Notes under the pieces: generated by a model
Database searches by the model: none
Told to the model about the DNA's origin: nothing
What the model saw: the letters and a program-made list of their open reading frames with translations, nothing else
Made by a program: the position numbers and the translations under genes
Shown: positions 26,601 through 35,111 of the stretch, in pieces
How positions within the stretch are numbered: position 1 is the first letter of the stretch
Layout of the letters: the number at the start of each line of letters is the position of its first letter
NCBI GenBank assembly: GCA_049115715.1
Contig: JAGDZQ010000025.1
Location: 310,001 to 374,000 of the forward strand
Length of the DNA stretch: 64,000 bases
Direction of reading: 5' to 3'
Source: JAMZMI01 sp049115715
GTDB taxonomy: Bacteria; Bacteroidota; Bacteroidia; Cytophagales; Cyclobacteriaceae

Positions 26601-28085
26601 CTTAAACAATTGATTTATGATCTAAAAAACGCAAACAGGCATGCTAGAATCAATGTAAAGCTTGTTTCCGAAGCTGGAGTTGGTACAATTGCATCAGGAG
26701 TAGCTAAAGCCAAAGCGGATGTCGTGCTTGTTTCAGGTGCTGATGGAGGCACTGGAGCTTCTCCTCTTAGCTCAATCAGACATGCGGGATTACCTTGGGA
26801 AATGGGATTATCGGAAGCTCATCAAACCCTTCTCAAAAACAATCTGCGAAGTAGAATCGTATTGCAGTCTGATGGAAAGATGATGACAGGCCGTGACGTG
26901 GCTGTAGCAACCCTACTTGGGGCTGAAGAATACGGTTTCTCAACTACAGCGCTCATTGTAGAAGGGTGTATCATGATGAGAAAATGTCATCTCAATACCT
27001 GTCCTGTTGGCATTGCAACGCAAAGGCCTGAATTAAGAAAGCTATTCACAGGAAATCCTGATCATGTGGTGAATTTCTTCACATTTATCGCACAGGAGTT
27101 AAGAGAGATTATGGCTGAACTTGGCTTCAAGACAGTCAACGATATGGTAGGTCAATCTGAAGTACTCAAAGTAAGATCAGATTTAGAACACTGGAAGCTC
27201 AAGAAAATTGACTTCTCTCCTATCCTTAATAAGGAGATGGTTCCTGAGTCTTTCGGCGTATTTCAGCAAATCGAACAAAATCACGAGCTTGAAAATGTTC
27301 TAGACAGAAAGATCATAAAAGACTATCTGGAAAAGGAACAGAATCACAGGCTTTATAAAATTATCAATACCGACAGATCTGTTGGTACCATGTTCTCTCA
27401 TGAAGTTTCCAAAAAATATGGAAGCAAAGGAATACAGCTTAACAAAGCCAAAGTTGTATTTCAAGGGTCTGCTGGACAAAGTTTCGGGGCGTTCTTGGCA
27501 CCCGGTATAGAATTCGAGCTTCAAGGTGAGGCAAATGATTACTGTGGAAAAGGATTATCCGGAGGTAATCTGGTTATAAAAGTGCCAGAAGAAACGACTT
27601 TCAATCCAAGTGATAACATCATCATTGGAAATGTTGCTTTCTATGGGGCAACTTCTGGAAAAGCCTATATCAATGGAATGGCTGGAGAACGCTTCTGCGT
27701 GAGAAATTCTGGTGTTGAAACTGTAGTTGAAGGAATCGGTGATCATGGCTGTGAGTACATGACAGGTGGTAAAGTGATCGTGCTTGGAGAGACGGGAGGA
27801 AACTTTGCCGCAGGTATGAGCGGAGGTATCGCTTATGTACTTGACAGCAACAAAGTGTTCAACGATCGAATCAACATGGAAATGGTTTCTCTGGAAGAAT
27901 TGGACACTGAAGATTTGATCTATGTGAAAACAGAAATCGAACAACATGCCGAGTTGACCGAGAGTTTGAAAGCAAAGGAGATATTGGCAGATTGGGACGC
28001 TTATAAGTCTCAATTCGTAAAAGTCATGCCAAATGACTTGAAAAGAGTTTTAGAAGAAAAGAGGTTAAAAGAAAAAGTAGCATAA
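23607..28085 (+). CDS. gltB: Glutamate synthase (GOGAT) large subunit
   Basis: 1492 residues, normal family length. It hydrolyses glutamine and uses the ammonia with 2-oxoglutarate and electrons to give two glutamates. The order is: class II glutaminase beginning at Cys16 (HDSCGVGCIANL), which should become the N-terminus after removal of 15 residues; central domain; FMN-binding synthase domain with GEGGEDEERF; [3Fe-4S] ligands C1121, C1127, C1132 in CHLNTCPVG; and the C-terminal GXGXG helix. Its stop overlaps gltD (TAATG), giving coupled translation of the two subunits. Confidence 0.97.
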   Translation: MKNKTLYREEFEHDSCGVGCIANLNNKADHSVVKDALVMLTNMEHRGATGSDENTGDGAGILTQIPHSFFKTELEKFAINLPKRGTYGVGMIYLPKNYQIREKCRAILNNCIQNLGLSLIGYRWVPIDEQVPGHESKAAEPYIEQVFVGANEKMSEEELERKLFVLSNFASHEIQGNVKGENGDFYVCSFSCRKIIYKGQLKTDQVERYYHDLQNENYTSVFAIVHSRFSTNTFPNWKLAQPFRYLAHNGEINTIRGNVNKMKSKEANMSSKYFTEKELKWLLPVTDQKNSDSANLDALIELLHLGGRSLPHVMMMLVPEAWQDNKFMDADKKAFYKYQAALMEPWDGPAALFFTNGKELGATLDRNGLRPVRYCVTKDKRLIMASEAGVIPVDPAIIEEKGRLQPGKMLWIDLPNQRIVRDEEIKKQVISSKPYFEWIKEHRIKLKLLPIPEFKVEDVDPDLLKKQIKAYGYTQEDLKLIIEPMATLAKEPIGSMGSDSPLAVLSKQSQHVSNYFKQYFAQVSNPPIDPIRERLVMSLFTRVGEALNILDETPDHTKQIHISQPVLSHSAYHKLLNQSEIGFAYEKISAVYDPSLKTLKQALEDVCREVQKAVDSNKKIVVVSNRDINEKMVPIPSLLYTGAVQHHLVKNNSRTKTGLVIEAGDAWETHHFATIIGYGASAVYPFKVYDVIKDLHDKNILSQEKELNTYYENFSTGVGGGLLKILSKMGISTLQSYQGAQIFECVGLGSEVISKCFKGTVSRLDGLTFEDLEKEALIKHHAGFASNKDLLEVGGFFQWKQNGEAHLLNPETIHLLQKSTSLNDYSLFKKYSNAIYNHQSKNTTLRSLFDFKTRPSIPLEEVEPVENILTRFATGAMSFGSISHEAHSTLAIAMNRIGGKSNSGEGGEDEERFERKPNGDWERSAIKQIASGRFGVTSNYLKEAVELQIKVAQGAKPGEGGQLPGHKVDDWIAKVRHSTPGVGLISPPPHHDIYSIEDLKQLIYDLKNANRHARINVKLVSEAGVGTIASGVAKAKADVVLVSGADGGTGASPLSSIRHAGLPWEMGLSEAHQTLLKNNLRSRIVLQSDGKMMTGRDVAVATLLGAEEYGFSTTALIVEGCIMMRKCHLNTCPVGIATQRPELRKLFTGNPDHVVNFFTFIAQELREIMAELGFKTVNDMVGQSEVLKVRSDLEHWKLKKIDFSPILNKEMVPESFGVFQQIEQNHELENVLDRKIIKDYLEKEQNHRLYKIINTDRSVGTMFSHEVSKKYGSKGIQLNKAKVVFQGSAGQSFGAFLAPGIEFELQGEANDYCGKGLSGGNLVIKVPEETTFNPSDNIIIGNVAFYGATSGKAYINGMAGERFCVRNSGVETVVEGIGDHGCEYMTGGKVIVLGETGGNFAAGMSGGIAYVLDSNKVFNDRINMEMVSLEELDTEDLIYVKTEIEQHAELTESLKAKEILADWDAYKSQFVKVMPNDLKRVLEEKRLKEKVA

Positions 28086-29560
28086 TGGGTGCAGTTGACG
28101 GTTTTTTAAAGTTTGATCGGGAGCTTCCGGGCTCAAGAGATCCTAAGAAGAGAATTTCTGATTATAAAGAGATTTACGAGCCTTTTGCTGAAGAAAAAAC
28201 AAACAAGCAGGCTGCAAGGTGTATGGATTGTGGAGTTCCATTTTGCCACAGTGGTTGTCCGCTTGGCAATCAAATTCCTGACTTCAATGATGCTGTATAC
28301 AAAGAAGATTGGGAATCTGCAATTAGCATCCTTTCTTCTACAAACAACTTCCCTGAGTTTACTGGACGTATTTGTCCTGCTCCGTGCGAGGCATCATGTG
28401 TGCTAGGTATCAATAAAAACCCAGTTTCAATCGAGCATATTGAAAAATCAATTGCGGAAACAGCTTGGGAGAAAGGGTACATCAAGGCCAATCCTCCTAA
28501 AAAGAGAACAGGAAAATCTGTAGCCGTGATTGGCTCTGGACCTGCAGGATTAGCAGCTGCAGCTCAACTAAATCAGGCTGGTCACAATGTAACTGTTTTA
28601 GAAAGAGCAGAGAGAGTTGGCGGACTATTGAGATATGGGATTCCTGATTTCAAACTTGAGAAATGGACAATCGATCGTCGAGTTGCAGTTCTTGAAGAGG
28701 AAGGGATCAATTTCAGAACAAATGCCAACGTAGGTGAAAACGTATCTATCGACAGCCTAAAAGAGGAATTCGATTCTATCCTTCTTTGCGGAGGTTCTAC
28801 AGTTCCTAGAGAACTACCTCTTCCCGGTAAGGATTTGAAAGGAATCCACTTTGCAATGGACTTCTTGAGCCAGCAAAATAATAGGGTGAGCGAATCCAAA
28901 AACGAGCTCATCAATCATCAAGGTCAAGCGACAGAAGCTCCTATTCTTGCAACTGATAAACATGTAATCGTAATTGGTGGTGGAGACACAGGATCGGATT
29001 GTGTAGGTACTTCTAACAGGCATGGAGCAAAATCCGTTACTCAAATCGAATTACTATCCAAGCCGCCAGAAGGAAGAACGGAGCAAAACCCATGGCCAGA
29101 ATGGCCTACTACGTTACGTACTTCTTCTTCTCACGAAGAAGGGTGCGATAGAGATTGGTCTGTACTTACTAAAGAATTCATTGGTAATGAAAAAGGAGAA
29201 CTCACTGGTCTGAAAATTGTAAAGATAAAATGGGCAGGCAGAGGGTTTGAAGAGATTGAAGGATCAGAAGAAGTCATCCCTTGTGATCTTGTTCTGGTAG
29301 CTGCAGGATTCGTTCATCCACAAAAAGAAGGTATGATCGAGCAGCTAGGAGTTGAACTTGATCAAAGGGGCAATGTAAAGACCAACAACTATCAGACAAG
29401 CGAAGATGAAGTCTTTGCCGCTGGCGACATGAGAAGAGGTCAATCTCTCGTAGTATGGGCCATCTCGGAAGGACGAGAAGCTGCTAGAGCACTAGACACT
29501 TTCTTAATGGGATCTTCACTCTTACCTTCAAAGCAGGAGTCTTATTTTAAGTTGAGTTAA
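28085..29560 (+). CDS. gltD: Glutamate synthase small subunit
   Basis: 491 residues. The N-terminal region has the two [4Fe-4S] cysteine sets (CMDCGVPFCHSGCPLGN; CPAPCEASC), followed by an FAD site VIGSGPAGLAAA and an NAD(P)H site VIGGGDTGSDC. The protein takes electrons from NADPH and passes them to GltB. The start shares a base with the gltB stop. The reductase module is complete, so the pair should be an NADPH-type GOGAT. Confidence 0.96.
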   Translation: MGAVDGFLKFDRELPGSRDPKKRISDYKEIYEPFAEEKTNKQAARCMDCGVPFCHSGCPLGNQIPDFNDAVYKEDWESAISILSSTNNFPEFTGRICPAPCEASCVLGINKNPVSIEHIEKSIAETAWEKGYIKANPPKKRTGKSVAVIGSGPAGLAAAAQLNQAGHNVTVLERAERVGGLLRYGIPDFKLEKWTIDRRVAVLEEEGINFRTNANVGENVSIDSLKEEFDSILLCGGSTVPRELPLPGKDLKGIHFAMDFLSQQNNRVSESKNELINHQGQATEAPILATDKHVIVIGGGDTGSDCVGTSNRHGAKSVTQIELLSKPPEGRTEQNPWPEWPTTLRTSSSHEEGCDRDWSVLTKEFIGNEKGELTGLKIVKIKWAGRGFEEIEGSEEVIPCDLVLVAAGFVHPQKEGMIEQLGVELDQRGNVKTNNYQTSEDEVFAAGDMRRGQSLVVWAISEGREAARALDTFLMGSSLLPSKQESYFKLS

Positions 29561-29579
29561 GAAACCAAGATCATTAGGA

Positions 29580-29798
29580 TTAATAGGATCTAATTCTCAA
29601 TTCTCTAATTTCAAAATCTTTCCCCTTTCCGTATTTTACAAGCTCAGAGAGCTTGTAAAATTCAAGGGTATTCAGGTCCTTCAGACTGAAATCGTCTCGA
29701 TAGATTGTATCCATAATTTCAAACTCATATCGATCTCCAAAGTTAATCAGCCAATACCTGTGCCCCACCCTTAAACTACTCAATGCCAACCCTGCCAT
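29580..29798 (-). CDS. Small conserved-looking protein, unknown function
   Basis: 72 residues from the ATG at 29798 (MAGLALSSLRVGHRYWLINF); an in-frame hydrophobic extension to 29903 runs through the divergent promoter region and is rejected. The sequence is a compact beta-rich domain (GDRYEFEIMD) ending in a helix and ELRIRSY. It resembles short proteins I recall from other Cytophagales, without known role. It converges on gltD and diverges from the lipoprotein gene at 29911. Confidence 0.65.
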   Translation of the reverse strand: MAGLALSSLRVGHRYWLINFGDRYEFEIMDTIYRDDFSLKDLNTLEFYKLSELVKYGKGKDFEIRELRIRSY

Positions 29799-29808
29799 AA
29801 TTTTAAAA

Positions 29809-29877
29809 TATATTTGAATAATAAAATCGAAAATATTGATTCTAAATTTTAATGCAAGCCAAAAAAGCATTAAAATT
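29809..29877 (+). promoter_or_regulatory. Promoter and 11-bp hairpin before the lipoprotein gene
   Basis: TATATTTG (29809-29816) fits the -7 consensus for the gene at 29911. Downstream, AATTTTAATGC (29845-29855) and GCATTAAAATT (29867-29877) form a perfect inverted repeat that would fold in the leader. The same TTTAATGC / GCATTA words recur in the terminator after the gene. Confidence 0.45.
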
Positions 29878-29910
29878 GAGAGAAATAAATTAAATCTAAC
29901 CATCTACAAA

Positions 29911-30819
29911 ATGAAATTCTTTACTCAATCAGTACTCAACTTATTTGTAATCGGAGTACTTGCAATCGCCACTATCAGCTGCGGTGGCTCATCTAAAAAA
30001 GAATCTAAAGCTGAGGATGTTGCTTTTTCTGAAGCAGACGAAAAAATTACCGGTGACATTGATAAAGTACTTGGTGACTTACCTTCACCATCAGAGGTTC
30101 CATATACTATGCAGTCGATTGATGCAGATTTCAATCCTACCTTAGTCAATGATCTATCCAGAGTAGAGGAATATCAAACTAGTGAAGATGAAGCGGCACT
30201 TAATCTTGGTATATACGCTACAGATATGGGTTACCTAGCTTCTTATCAAAAAGTGCAGGAGGCCATGAAATACATGGAGAGTTGCCATGGATTGGCTGAG
30301 ACATTGGGAGTGGCTTCAGTATTTGACGTAAATACAATGGAGAAATTCCAAAACAATCTTGATAACCCAGAAGAGTTGAACAATATCATGAACGAAGCGA
30401 TTCTCGAAGCTGAAACAAGATTAGAAAGTACAGATAGAGCAAGTATTGCTGCTTTGGTTTTAACTGGAAGCTTCGTGGAAGGTCTTTACCTAGCCACTAA
30501 GGTTATTGAAACATATCCTACTGACATTCTGGATGAGGAAACTAGAAACATCCTTTTAGAACCAATGATCCAAATCGTTCTTGATCAGAAAACGCCTCTA
30601 TTGGATGTAATAGCAATGCTAAAAGATCTTCCTCAAGATGACATCATTGCTAAAATGATCACTGAGCTAAATATTCTTAGACTTCTCTATGATGGTGATC
30701 TGGCAGAAATCGAAGAAAAAATAAAATCCAACACTGGAAGTTTTGTTGTGACTCAAGAGATGCTTATCGACATTACAACCGAAGTAAAGCGAGTTAGAAA
30801 AGATATCATTGAGCTTTAG
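29911..30819 (+). CDS. Lipoprotein of unknown function
   Basis: 302 residues from the ATG at 29911, giving a lipoprotein signal with lipobox ATISCGG. The mature protein is acidic and mostly helical, with a conserved-looking centre (LNLGIYATDMGYLASY) and paired helices. No named domain is recognised. It has its own promoter and a terminator, so it is a single-gene unit. Likely attached to the inner or outer membrane facing the periplasm. Confidence 0.7.
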   Translation: MKFFTQSVLNLFVIGVLAIATISCGGSSKKESKAEDVAFSEADEKITGDIDKVLGDLPSPSEVPYTMQSIDADFNPTLVNDLSRVEEYQTSEDEAALNLGIYATDMGYLASYQKVQEAMKYMESCHGLAETLGVASVFDVNTMEKFQNNLDNPEELNNIMNEAILEAETRLESTDRASIAALVLTGSFVEGLYLATKVIETYPTDILDEETRNILLEPMIQIVLDQKTPLLDVIAMLKDLPQDDIIAKMITELNILRLLYDGDLAEIEEKIKSNTGSFVVTQEMLIDITTEVKRVRKDIIEL

Positions 30820-30842
30820 ATTCTAATTTTTATCTTTTTCAG

Positions 30843-30873
30843 AAAGCATTAGAGATATCTTTAATGCTTTTTG
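30843..30873 (+). terminator. Terminator after the lipoprotein gene
   Basis: AAAGCATTA (30843-30851) pairs with TAATGCTTT (30862-30870) and is followed by TTGTATTTT. Confidence 0.75.
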
Positions 30874-30907
30874 TATTTTAAGTGATCCTGCCTAAACGCC
30901 TATTATC

Positions 30908-33901
30908 ATGAGTGAAGAGATCTTAAATTCCATAATTCAGCTTTTAGCCATTGTTGCCAAAGAGGATGATGTAACGCTAGATGAAAGGGCTGCTATTAGA
31001 AACTTCCTTTCTGATAGTTTACCCGCCAATGAGGCTAATAGGTATATGGATTTATTTGACAACCTGTCTCAAAACGCGACCGACGATAAAGAGGCTGAGC
31101 GCAAAAAGATTGTCGAAGAATGTGCAAGGATCAATACAGAACAAACTTCGAAGCAAAAAGTAGCCATCGTTCTTAATTTGATCATCTTGATTGCCGCTGA
31201 TGGCGAGGTGTCTGAAAGAGAAAAAGAGCTTCTTTATTTTATCAGCGAGCAAATCAACATATCTAAGCAGGTCACCGATCTAATAAAAGCTTTTGTAATC
31301 TATGAGGAAAGAAACAAGATAATTTCATCCAATGTTCTCGTAATTGATGATGGCACTCAAGACATTCCTGATAAGTGCAAACACCTCATAAGCAATGGTT
31401 TATCAGGGTTTATCTTCGTTTTGCGTATTCCTGAGATTGATATTTTCCTTTCTAAATATATTGGAGAGTATGATTTGGAATTAAATGGCTCCACCATGAA
31501 GAGCCAAAGGATTTATATTTTCTCTACTGGTAGTGTTATTAAATCCTCAGACTTCTCCCCTATCTATCACAGTGAAGTTGTCAACTGTTTCAGGAAGATT
31601 GCAAGCGAAGAACATATTACGTTTACAGCTAGAAATATTTCATTCAGTTTTAAGAATGGAAATATCGGCTTAAGAGACATCAATATAGAAGAAGACTCAG
31701 GACAGCTCATAGCCCTAATGGGTGGATCAGGAGCAGGGAAATCAACGCTACTCAATGTCCTCAATGGCAATGAGCAACCTTCAAAGGGGAATGTACGAAT
31801 TAATGGTGTGGACATCCACACCCAAAAAAGTAAGATCGAGGGTGTAATTGGATACGTTCCTCAAGACGATCTATTGATCGAGGAATTGACCGTATACGAT
31901 AACCTATATTATGCAGCCAAGCTTTGTTTCAAAAACCTGACTCACATTCAGCTTCATGAGCTCGTAAATAAGACACTAGAATCGCTTGGGCTCTTCGAAA
32001 CACGAAAGCTACGAGTAGGATCGCCTTTAGATAAGACCATATCCGGAGGACAGAGAAAGCGGCTCAATATTGGGTTAGAATTATTGAGAGAGCCATCCGT
32101 TCTGTTTGTTGACGAACCTACAAGTGGTTTATCATCACGCGACTCTGAGAACATCATGGACTTACTAAAGGAGCTCTCGCTAAAGGGAAAGATGGTTTTC
32201 GTTGTAATTCACCAGCCATCAGAGGACATTTTCAAAATGTTTGACAAGCTTGTTATTCTGGATGTTGGAGGGTATCAAGTATATTATGGCAACCCAATTG
32301 GAGCCATTAGTTACTTCAAAGAAATTGCAAAAATTGTAGACCCAGCAAGCTCTACTAACCCCGAACAGATTTTTAATATCATTGAATCAAAAGTGATCAA
32401 TGAATATGGAAACTTTACAAAACAAAGAAAAGTAACTCCTGATCAATGGTACCATCACTTTAAAGATCGTATTAGTATCAATCAGATTAAGGAGACAGAT
32501 GTTGTTCCTCACAAAACACTTCATGTACCTAATAAGATAAAGCAGCTAGGTATATTCTCTATTAGAGATTTGAAGTCAAAGTTGAGCAATCGCCAATATC
32601 TGGTAATCAACTTTTTGGAAGCTCCAGTACTGGCCCTATTACTTGCCTTTATTGTAAAGTATGTCCCTGAGGATACTTCTGTTTACCACTTCAAGGAGAA
32701 TATCAATATTCCCGTCTTCTTTTTCATGAGCGTGATTGTTGCCCTGTTTATGGGACTTACTGTGAGTGCTGAAGAGATCATAAAAGACAGGAAAATACTT
32801 AAGCGAGAAGCATTCCTAAACCTAAGTAAAGGAAGCTATCTTTTCTCTAAGCTTCTAATCCTATTCAGCCTATCCGCAATACAAACGCTTATGTTTATGC
32901 TTATAGGAACTACAATATTGGAAGTCCAAGGCATGTCTCTTACACTCTGGGGTGTTTTGTTTTCTGTATCGTGCTTTGCCAATGTACTTGGGTTAAATAT
33001 ATCAGCCTCTTTCAAATCAGCTGTTACGGTTTACATTCTTATCCCCCTCTTAGTGATACCTCAATTAATTTTGAGCGGTGTAGTGGTCAACTTCGATAAA
33101 CTTCATCCAACTATCACTACCGACGACAAAGTCCCGCTAATAGGCGAATTAATGGCTTCCAGGTGGGCGTTCGAAGCGCTTGCAGTTGCTCAATTCACCG
33201 ATAACGCGTACGAAAGCAATTTCTATTCTTTCGATAAAGTCATGGCTCAATCAGAGTATAAAACAATTTATCTGTTTCCAAGACTTGAATCCAATTTGGA
33301 GTTAGTTCATCACAAAATTGATGGTGCCACATCGGAAGACAGTGTGAAAATCATTGATAAATTAGATGTCATCAAAAAAGAATTAGAAAAGGAAACAATG
33401 CGTATTTCCGGAGCTGAATTTGACCAGATGGAGGATCTTACCATTGCAAGATTCAATGACGGCACTTATGAAGCCACTCTTGAGTTTATGAAACGTCTTA
33501 AGAACTATTATAATCTAAGATCCAAAAAGGCAAATGAAGAAAGACAAGCTGTCTTCAAAGAATATACATCCAATCCCGAAATGAAAGATTGGTTCATCAA
33601 ATTGAGGCAGCAAAATGAAAATGAAGCTATCGCTCAATTGGTGAAGAATATTGCAACAGATAAGCGCATTTTGGAGCATAATGGAGAGTTGATCCAAAAA
33701 ATATATCCCGTATACTCAGATCCTGAGTTTCCAGATCACTTCTTAGATTTTAGAACTCAGTTTTATGCTCCTCAAAAGCATCTGGCAGGCAGTCTGATTT
33801 CGACTCCCCTTTTCAACATTTGTATGATATGGTTCATGACCATATTGCTATTCGTAACGCTGTATTTTGATCTGCTCAGAAAATTAATCTCTCTATTCTA
33901 G
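30908..33901 (+). CDS. ABC transporter fusion: TerB-like, ATPase and ABC2 permease in one chain
   Basis: 997 residues. Residues 1-130 resemble a TerB-type helical domain (LIILIAADGEVSEREKELL). About 135-235 is an FHA-like or unknown beta region. An ABCG-type ATPase follows with Walker A G272-GSGAGKS (Lys278), signature SGGQRKR and Walker B VLFVDEPTSG. Membrane helices about 565-760 form the permease, and a long helical insert precedes the last helix near 975-990. ABCG proteins act as half-transporters and dimerise, usually exporting lipids or hydrophobic compounds. The TerB fusion is unusual; substrate unknown. Next gene starts 4 bases after. Confidence 0.85.
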   Translation: MSEEILNSIIQLLAIVAKEDDVTLDERAAIRNFLSDSLPANEANRYMDLFDNLSQNATDDKEAERKKIVEECARINTEQTSKQKVAIVLNLIILIAADGEVSEREKELLYFISEQINISKQVTDLIKAFVIYEERNKIISSNVLVIDDGTQDIPDKCKHLISNGLSGFIFVLRIPEIDIFLSKYIGEYDLELNGSTMKSQRIYIFSTGSVIKSSDFSPIYHSEVVNCFRKIASEEHITFTARNISFSFKNGNIGLRDINIEEDSGQLIALMGGSGAGKSTLLNVLNGNEQPSKGNVRINGVDIHTQKSKIEGVIGYVPQDDLLIEELTVYDNLYYAAKLCFKNLTHIQLHELVNKTLESLGLFETRKLRVGSPLDKTISGGQRKRLNIGLELLREPSVLFVDEPTSGLSSRDSENIMDLLKELSLKGKMVFVVIHQPSEDIFKMFDKLVILDVGGYQVYYGNPIGAISYFKEIAKIVDPASSTNPEQIFNIIESKVINEYGNFTKQRKVTPDQWYHHFKDRISINQIKETDVVPHKTLHVPNKIKQLGIFSIRDLKSKLSNRQYLVINFLEAPVLALLLAFIVKYVPEDTSVYHFKENINIPVFFFMSVIVALFMGLTVSAEEIIKDRKILKREAFLNLSKGSYLFSKLLILFSLSAIQTLMFMLIGTTILEVQGMSLTLWGVLFSVSCFANVLGLNISASFKSAVTVYILIPLLVIPQLILSGVVVNFDKLHPTITTDDKVPLIGELMASRWAFEALAVAQFTDNAYESNFYSFDKVMAQSEYKTIYLFPRLESNLELVHHKIDGATSEDSVKIIDKLDVIKKELEKETMRISGAEFDQMEDLTIARFNDGTYEATLEFMKRLKNYYNLRSKKANEERQAVFKEYTSNPEMKDWFIKLRQQNENEAIAQLVKNIATDKRILEHNGELIQKIYPVYSDPEFPDHFLDFRTQFYAPQKHLAGSLISTPLFNICMIWFMTILLFVTLYFDLLRKLISLF

Positions 33902-33905
33902 AAAG

Positions 33906-34655
33906 GTGTTTTTCTATATTTCCAAAATACTCAGTTTTCTGGTCGATCCTTTTGTGTGGATTATTGCAGGATTGGTTTTCGGAGTTTTGAAGAAGATTAA
34001 TTGGATCAAGTACATATCATTGCTCCTCCTAATTGCTTTATCCAATCCTCTGCTCTCCAACTATGCTATGTCTAAATGGGAGCCAAAACCTGTGAAAAAA
34101 GAGACCTTACCCCTATTTGATGTTGCAATTGTATTATCGGGAATGATTAGAACCGCACAGCTCCCAAATGATCAGGTGCATTTCTCAGATGCCGCAGATA
34201 GACTTACGGAAGCCATCAACTTATATAAAGAAGGAATCGTTCAAAAGATTCTAATTTCAGGAGGTTCAGGGTCGACTATCTATAATGAAATAGAAAGTGA
34301 GCTGATCCATTCACTGACCTTGTCGTGTGGTATAAGCGATAGAGACATCATTCTAGAGAAAAACTCTCGAAATACTCATGAGAATGCCAAGCTTTCTGTT
34401 CAAGTGCTACAGAAGGAAAACCTTCTTAACCGTAAAATTTTATTGATCACATCAGCTTTTCATATTCCCAGAGCCACCGATTGCTTTACGAAAGAAGGGA
34501 TTGACGTTGTGGCATTTCCGGTAGACTTCAGAGCTGCTGATGGCAAGTTTAACCTTGGGATGTTTGTACCCACTGCGGACTCACTAAGTATCTGGAAAAT
34601 ATTATTCTCAGAATGGGTAGGGATTCTAGTCTACAAGACGCTGGGATATGCATAA
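33906..34655 (+). CDS. ElyC/YdcF-like DUF218 membrane protein
   Basis: 249 residues, GTG start at 33906. Two N-terminal membrane helices are followed by a DUF218 domain: VAIVLSGMI, DRLTEAINLYKEG, ILISGGSGS, a conserved E, and ITSAFHIPRAT. ElyC-type proteins affect envelope and undecaprenyl-carrier metabolism in E. coli, and other members are of unknown function. It follows the ABC transporter by 4 bases, so the two may share an envelope role. Confidence 0.85.
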   Translation: MFFYISKILSFLVDPFVWIIAGLVFGVLKKINWIKYISLLLLIALSNPLLSNYAMSKWEPKPVKKETLPLFDVAIVLSGMIRTAQLPNDQVHFSDAADRLTEAINLYKEGIVQKILISGGSGSTIYNEIESELIHSLTLSCGISDRDIILEKNSRNTHENAKLSVQVLQKENLLNRKILLITSAFHIPRATDCFTKEGIDVVAFPVDFRAADGKFNLGMFVPTADSLSIWKILFSEWVGILVYKTLGYA

Positions 34656-34686
34656 AAAAACCTATTCCGAGGGGAATAGGTCTTAT
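34654..34686. terminator. Bidirectional terminator
   Basis: CCTATTCC (34661-34668) pairs with GGAATAGG (34673-34680), preceded by seven A and followed by TCTTATCT. It serves the convergent DUF218 gene and the small gene at 34717-35043. Confidence 0.8.
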
Positions 34687-34716
34687 CTATTTATCCTAAA
34701 CTGAATTAAATCAGAT

Positions 34717-35043
34717 TTATTCTTCTTCTTTTTTCTTTGCTGGGGCTTTTTTCTTTGGTGCAGCCTTTGCTTTCTTCTCAACTTTCTCTTCAGAAACTTC
34801 AGCAACTACTTCCTCAACAACAGGAGCAGATTCTTCAGCAACTACAGCAACAGGCTCTTCTTTAACCTCCGCCTTCTTAGTTGATTTTTTTGGTGCGTTT
34901 TTACTGTCAAATTCAGCCTTAATTGCCTCAATATCAACGTTTTTAATAAGCGGGGCACTATTCAATCTCTTGATAGTATTCACACGAGCTTTCGCCCTTG
35001 ATTTATTTTTTCTTCCCTTTCTTTCTAGTCTAGTTACTGCCAT
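34717..35043 (-). CDS. Small basic protein with Lys/Ala/Glu-rich tail
   Basis: 108 residues. The first 50 are strongly basic (MAVTRLERKGRKNKSRAKAR) and end in KNVDIEAIKAEF; the tail from about 55 is low complexity, alternating acidic Glu/Val and Lys/Ala/Pro runs like histone H1-type tails. Related short proteins occur in Cytophagales, by my recollection, but have no name. A nucleic-acid or ribosome-associated role fits the charge. Its strong promoter, TTTG-N20-TAAATTTG, is divergent from hisS. Confidence 0.7.
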   Translation of the reverse strand: MAVTRLERKGRKNKSRAKARVNTIKRLNSAPLIKNVDIEAIKAEFDSKNAPKKSTKKAEVKEEPVAVVAEESAPVVEEVVAEVSEEKVEKKAKAAPKKKAPAKKKEEE

Positions 35044-35071
35044 TTTTAGATCATTTCCTTTAAACGAGACG

Positions 35072-35103
35072 CAAATTTACTCGTTTAGTTAGATTTGTGC
35101 AAA
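35072..35103 (-). promoter_or_regulatory. Promoter of the small basic protein gene
   Basis: On the minus strand TTTG (35100-35103), 20 bp, then TAAATTTG (35072-35079): a full match to the Bacteroidota consensus. Start of transcription expected near 35065. Confidence 0.7.
35090..35097 (+). promoter_or_regulatory. -7 element of hisS
   Basis: TAGATTTG fits TAnnTTTG and lies 14 bases before the hisS ATG. It overlaps the opposite promoter, so the two may compete. No -33 TTTG is seen. Confidence 0.45.
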
Positions 35104-35111
35104 ATTATTAT

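Noticed and set aside
29799..29903. N-terminal extension of the 72-residue protein
   Set aside because: Hydrophobic and low-complexity, reads through the divergent promoter and hairpin; ATG at 29798 gives a compact domain.
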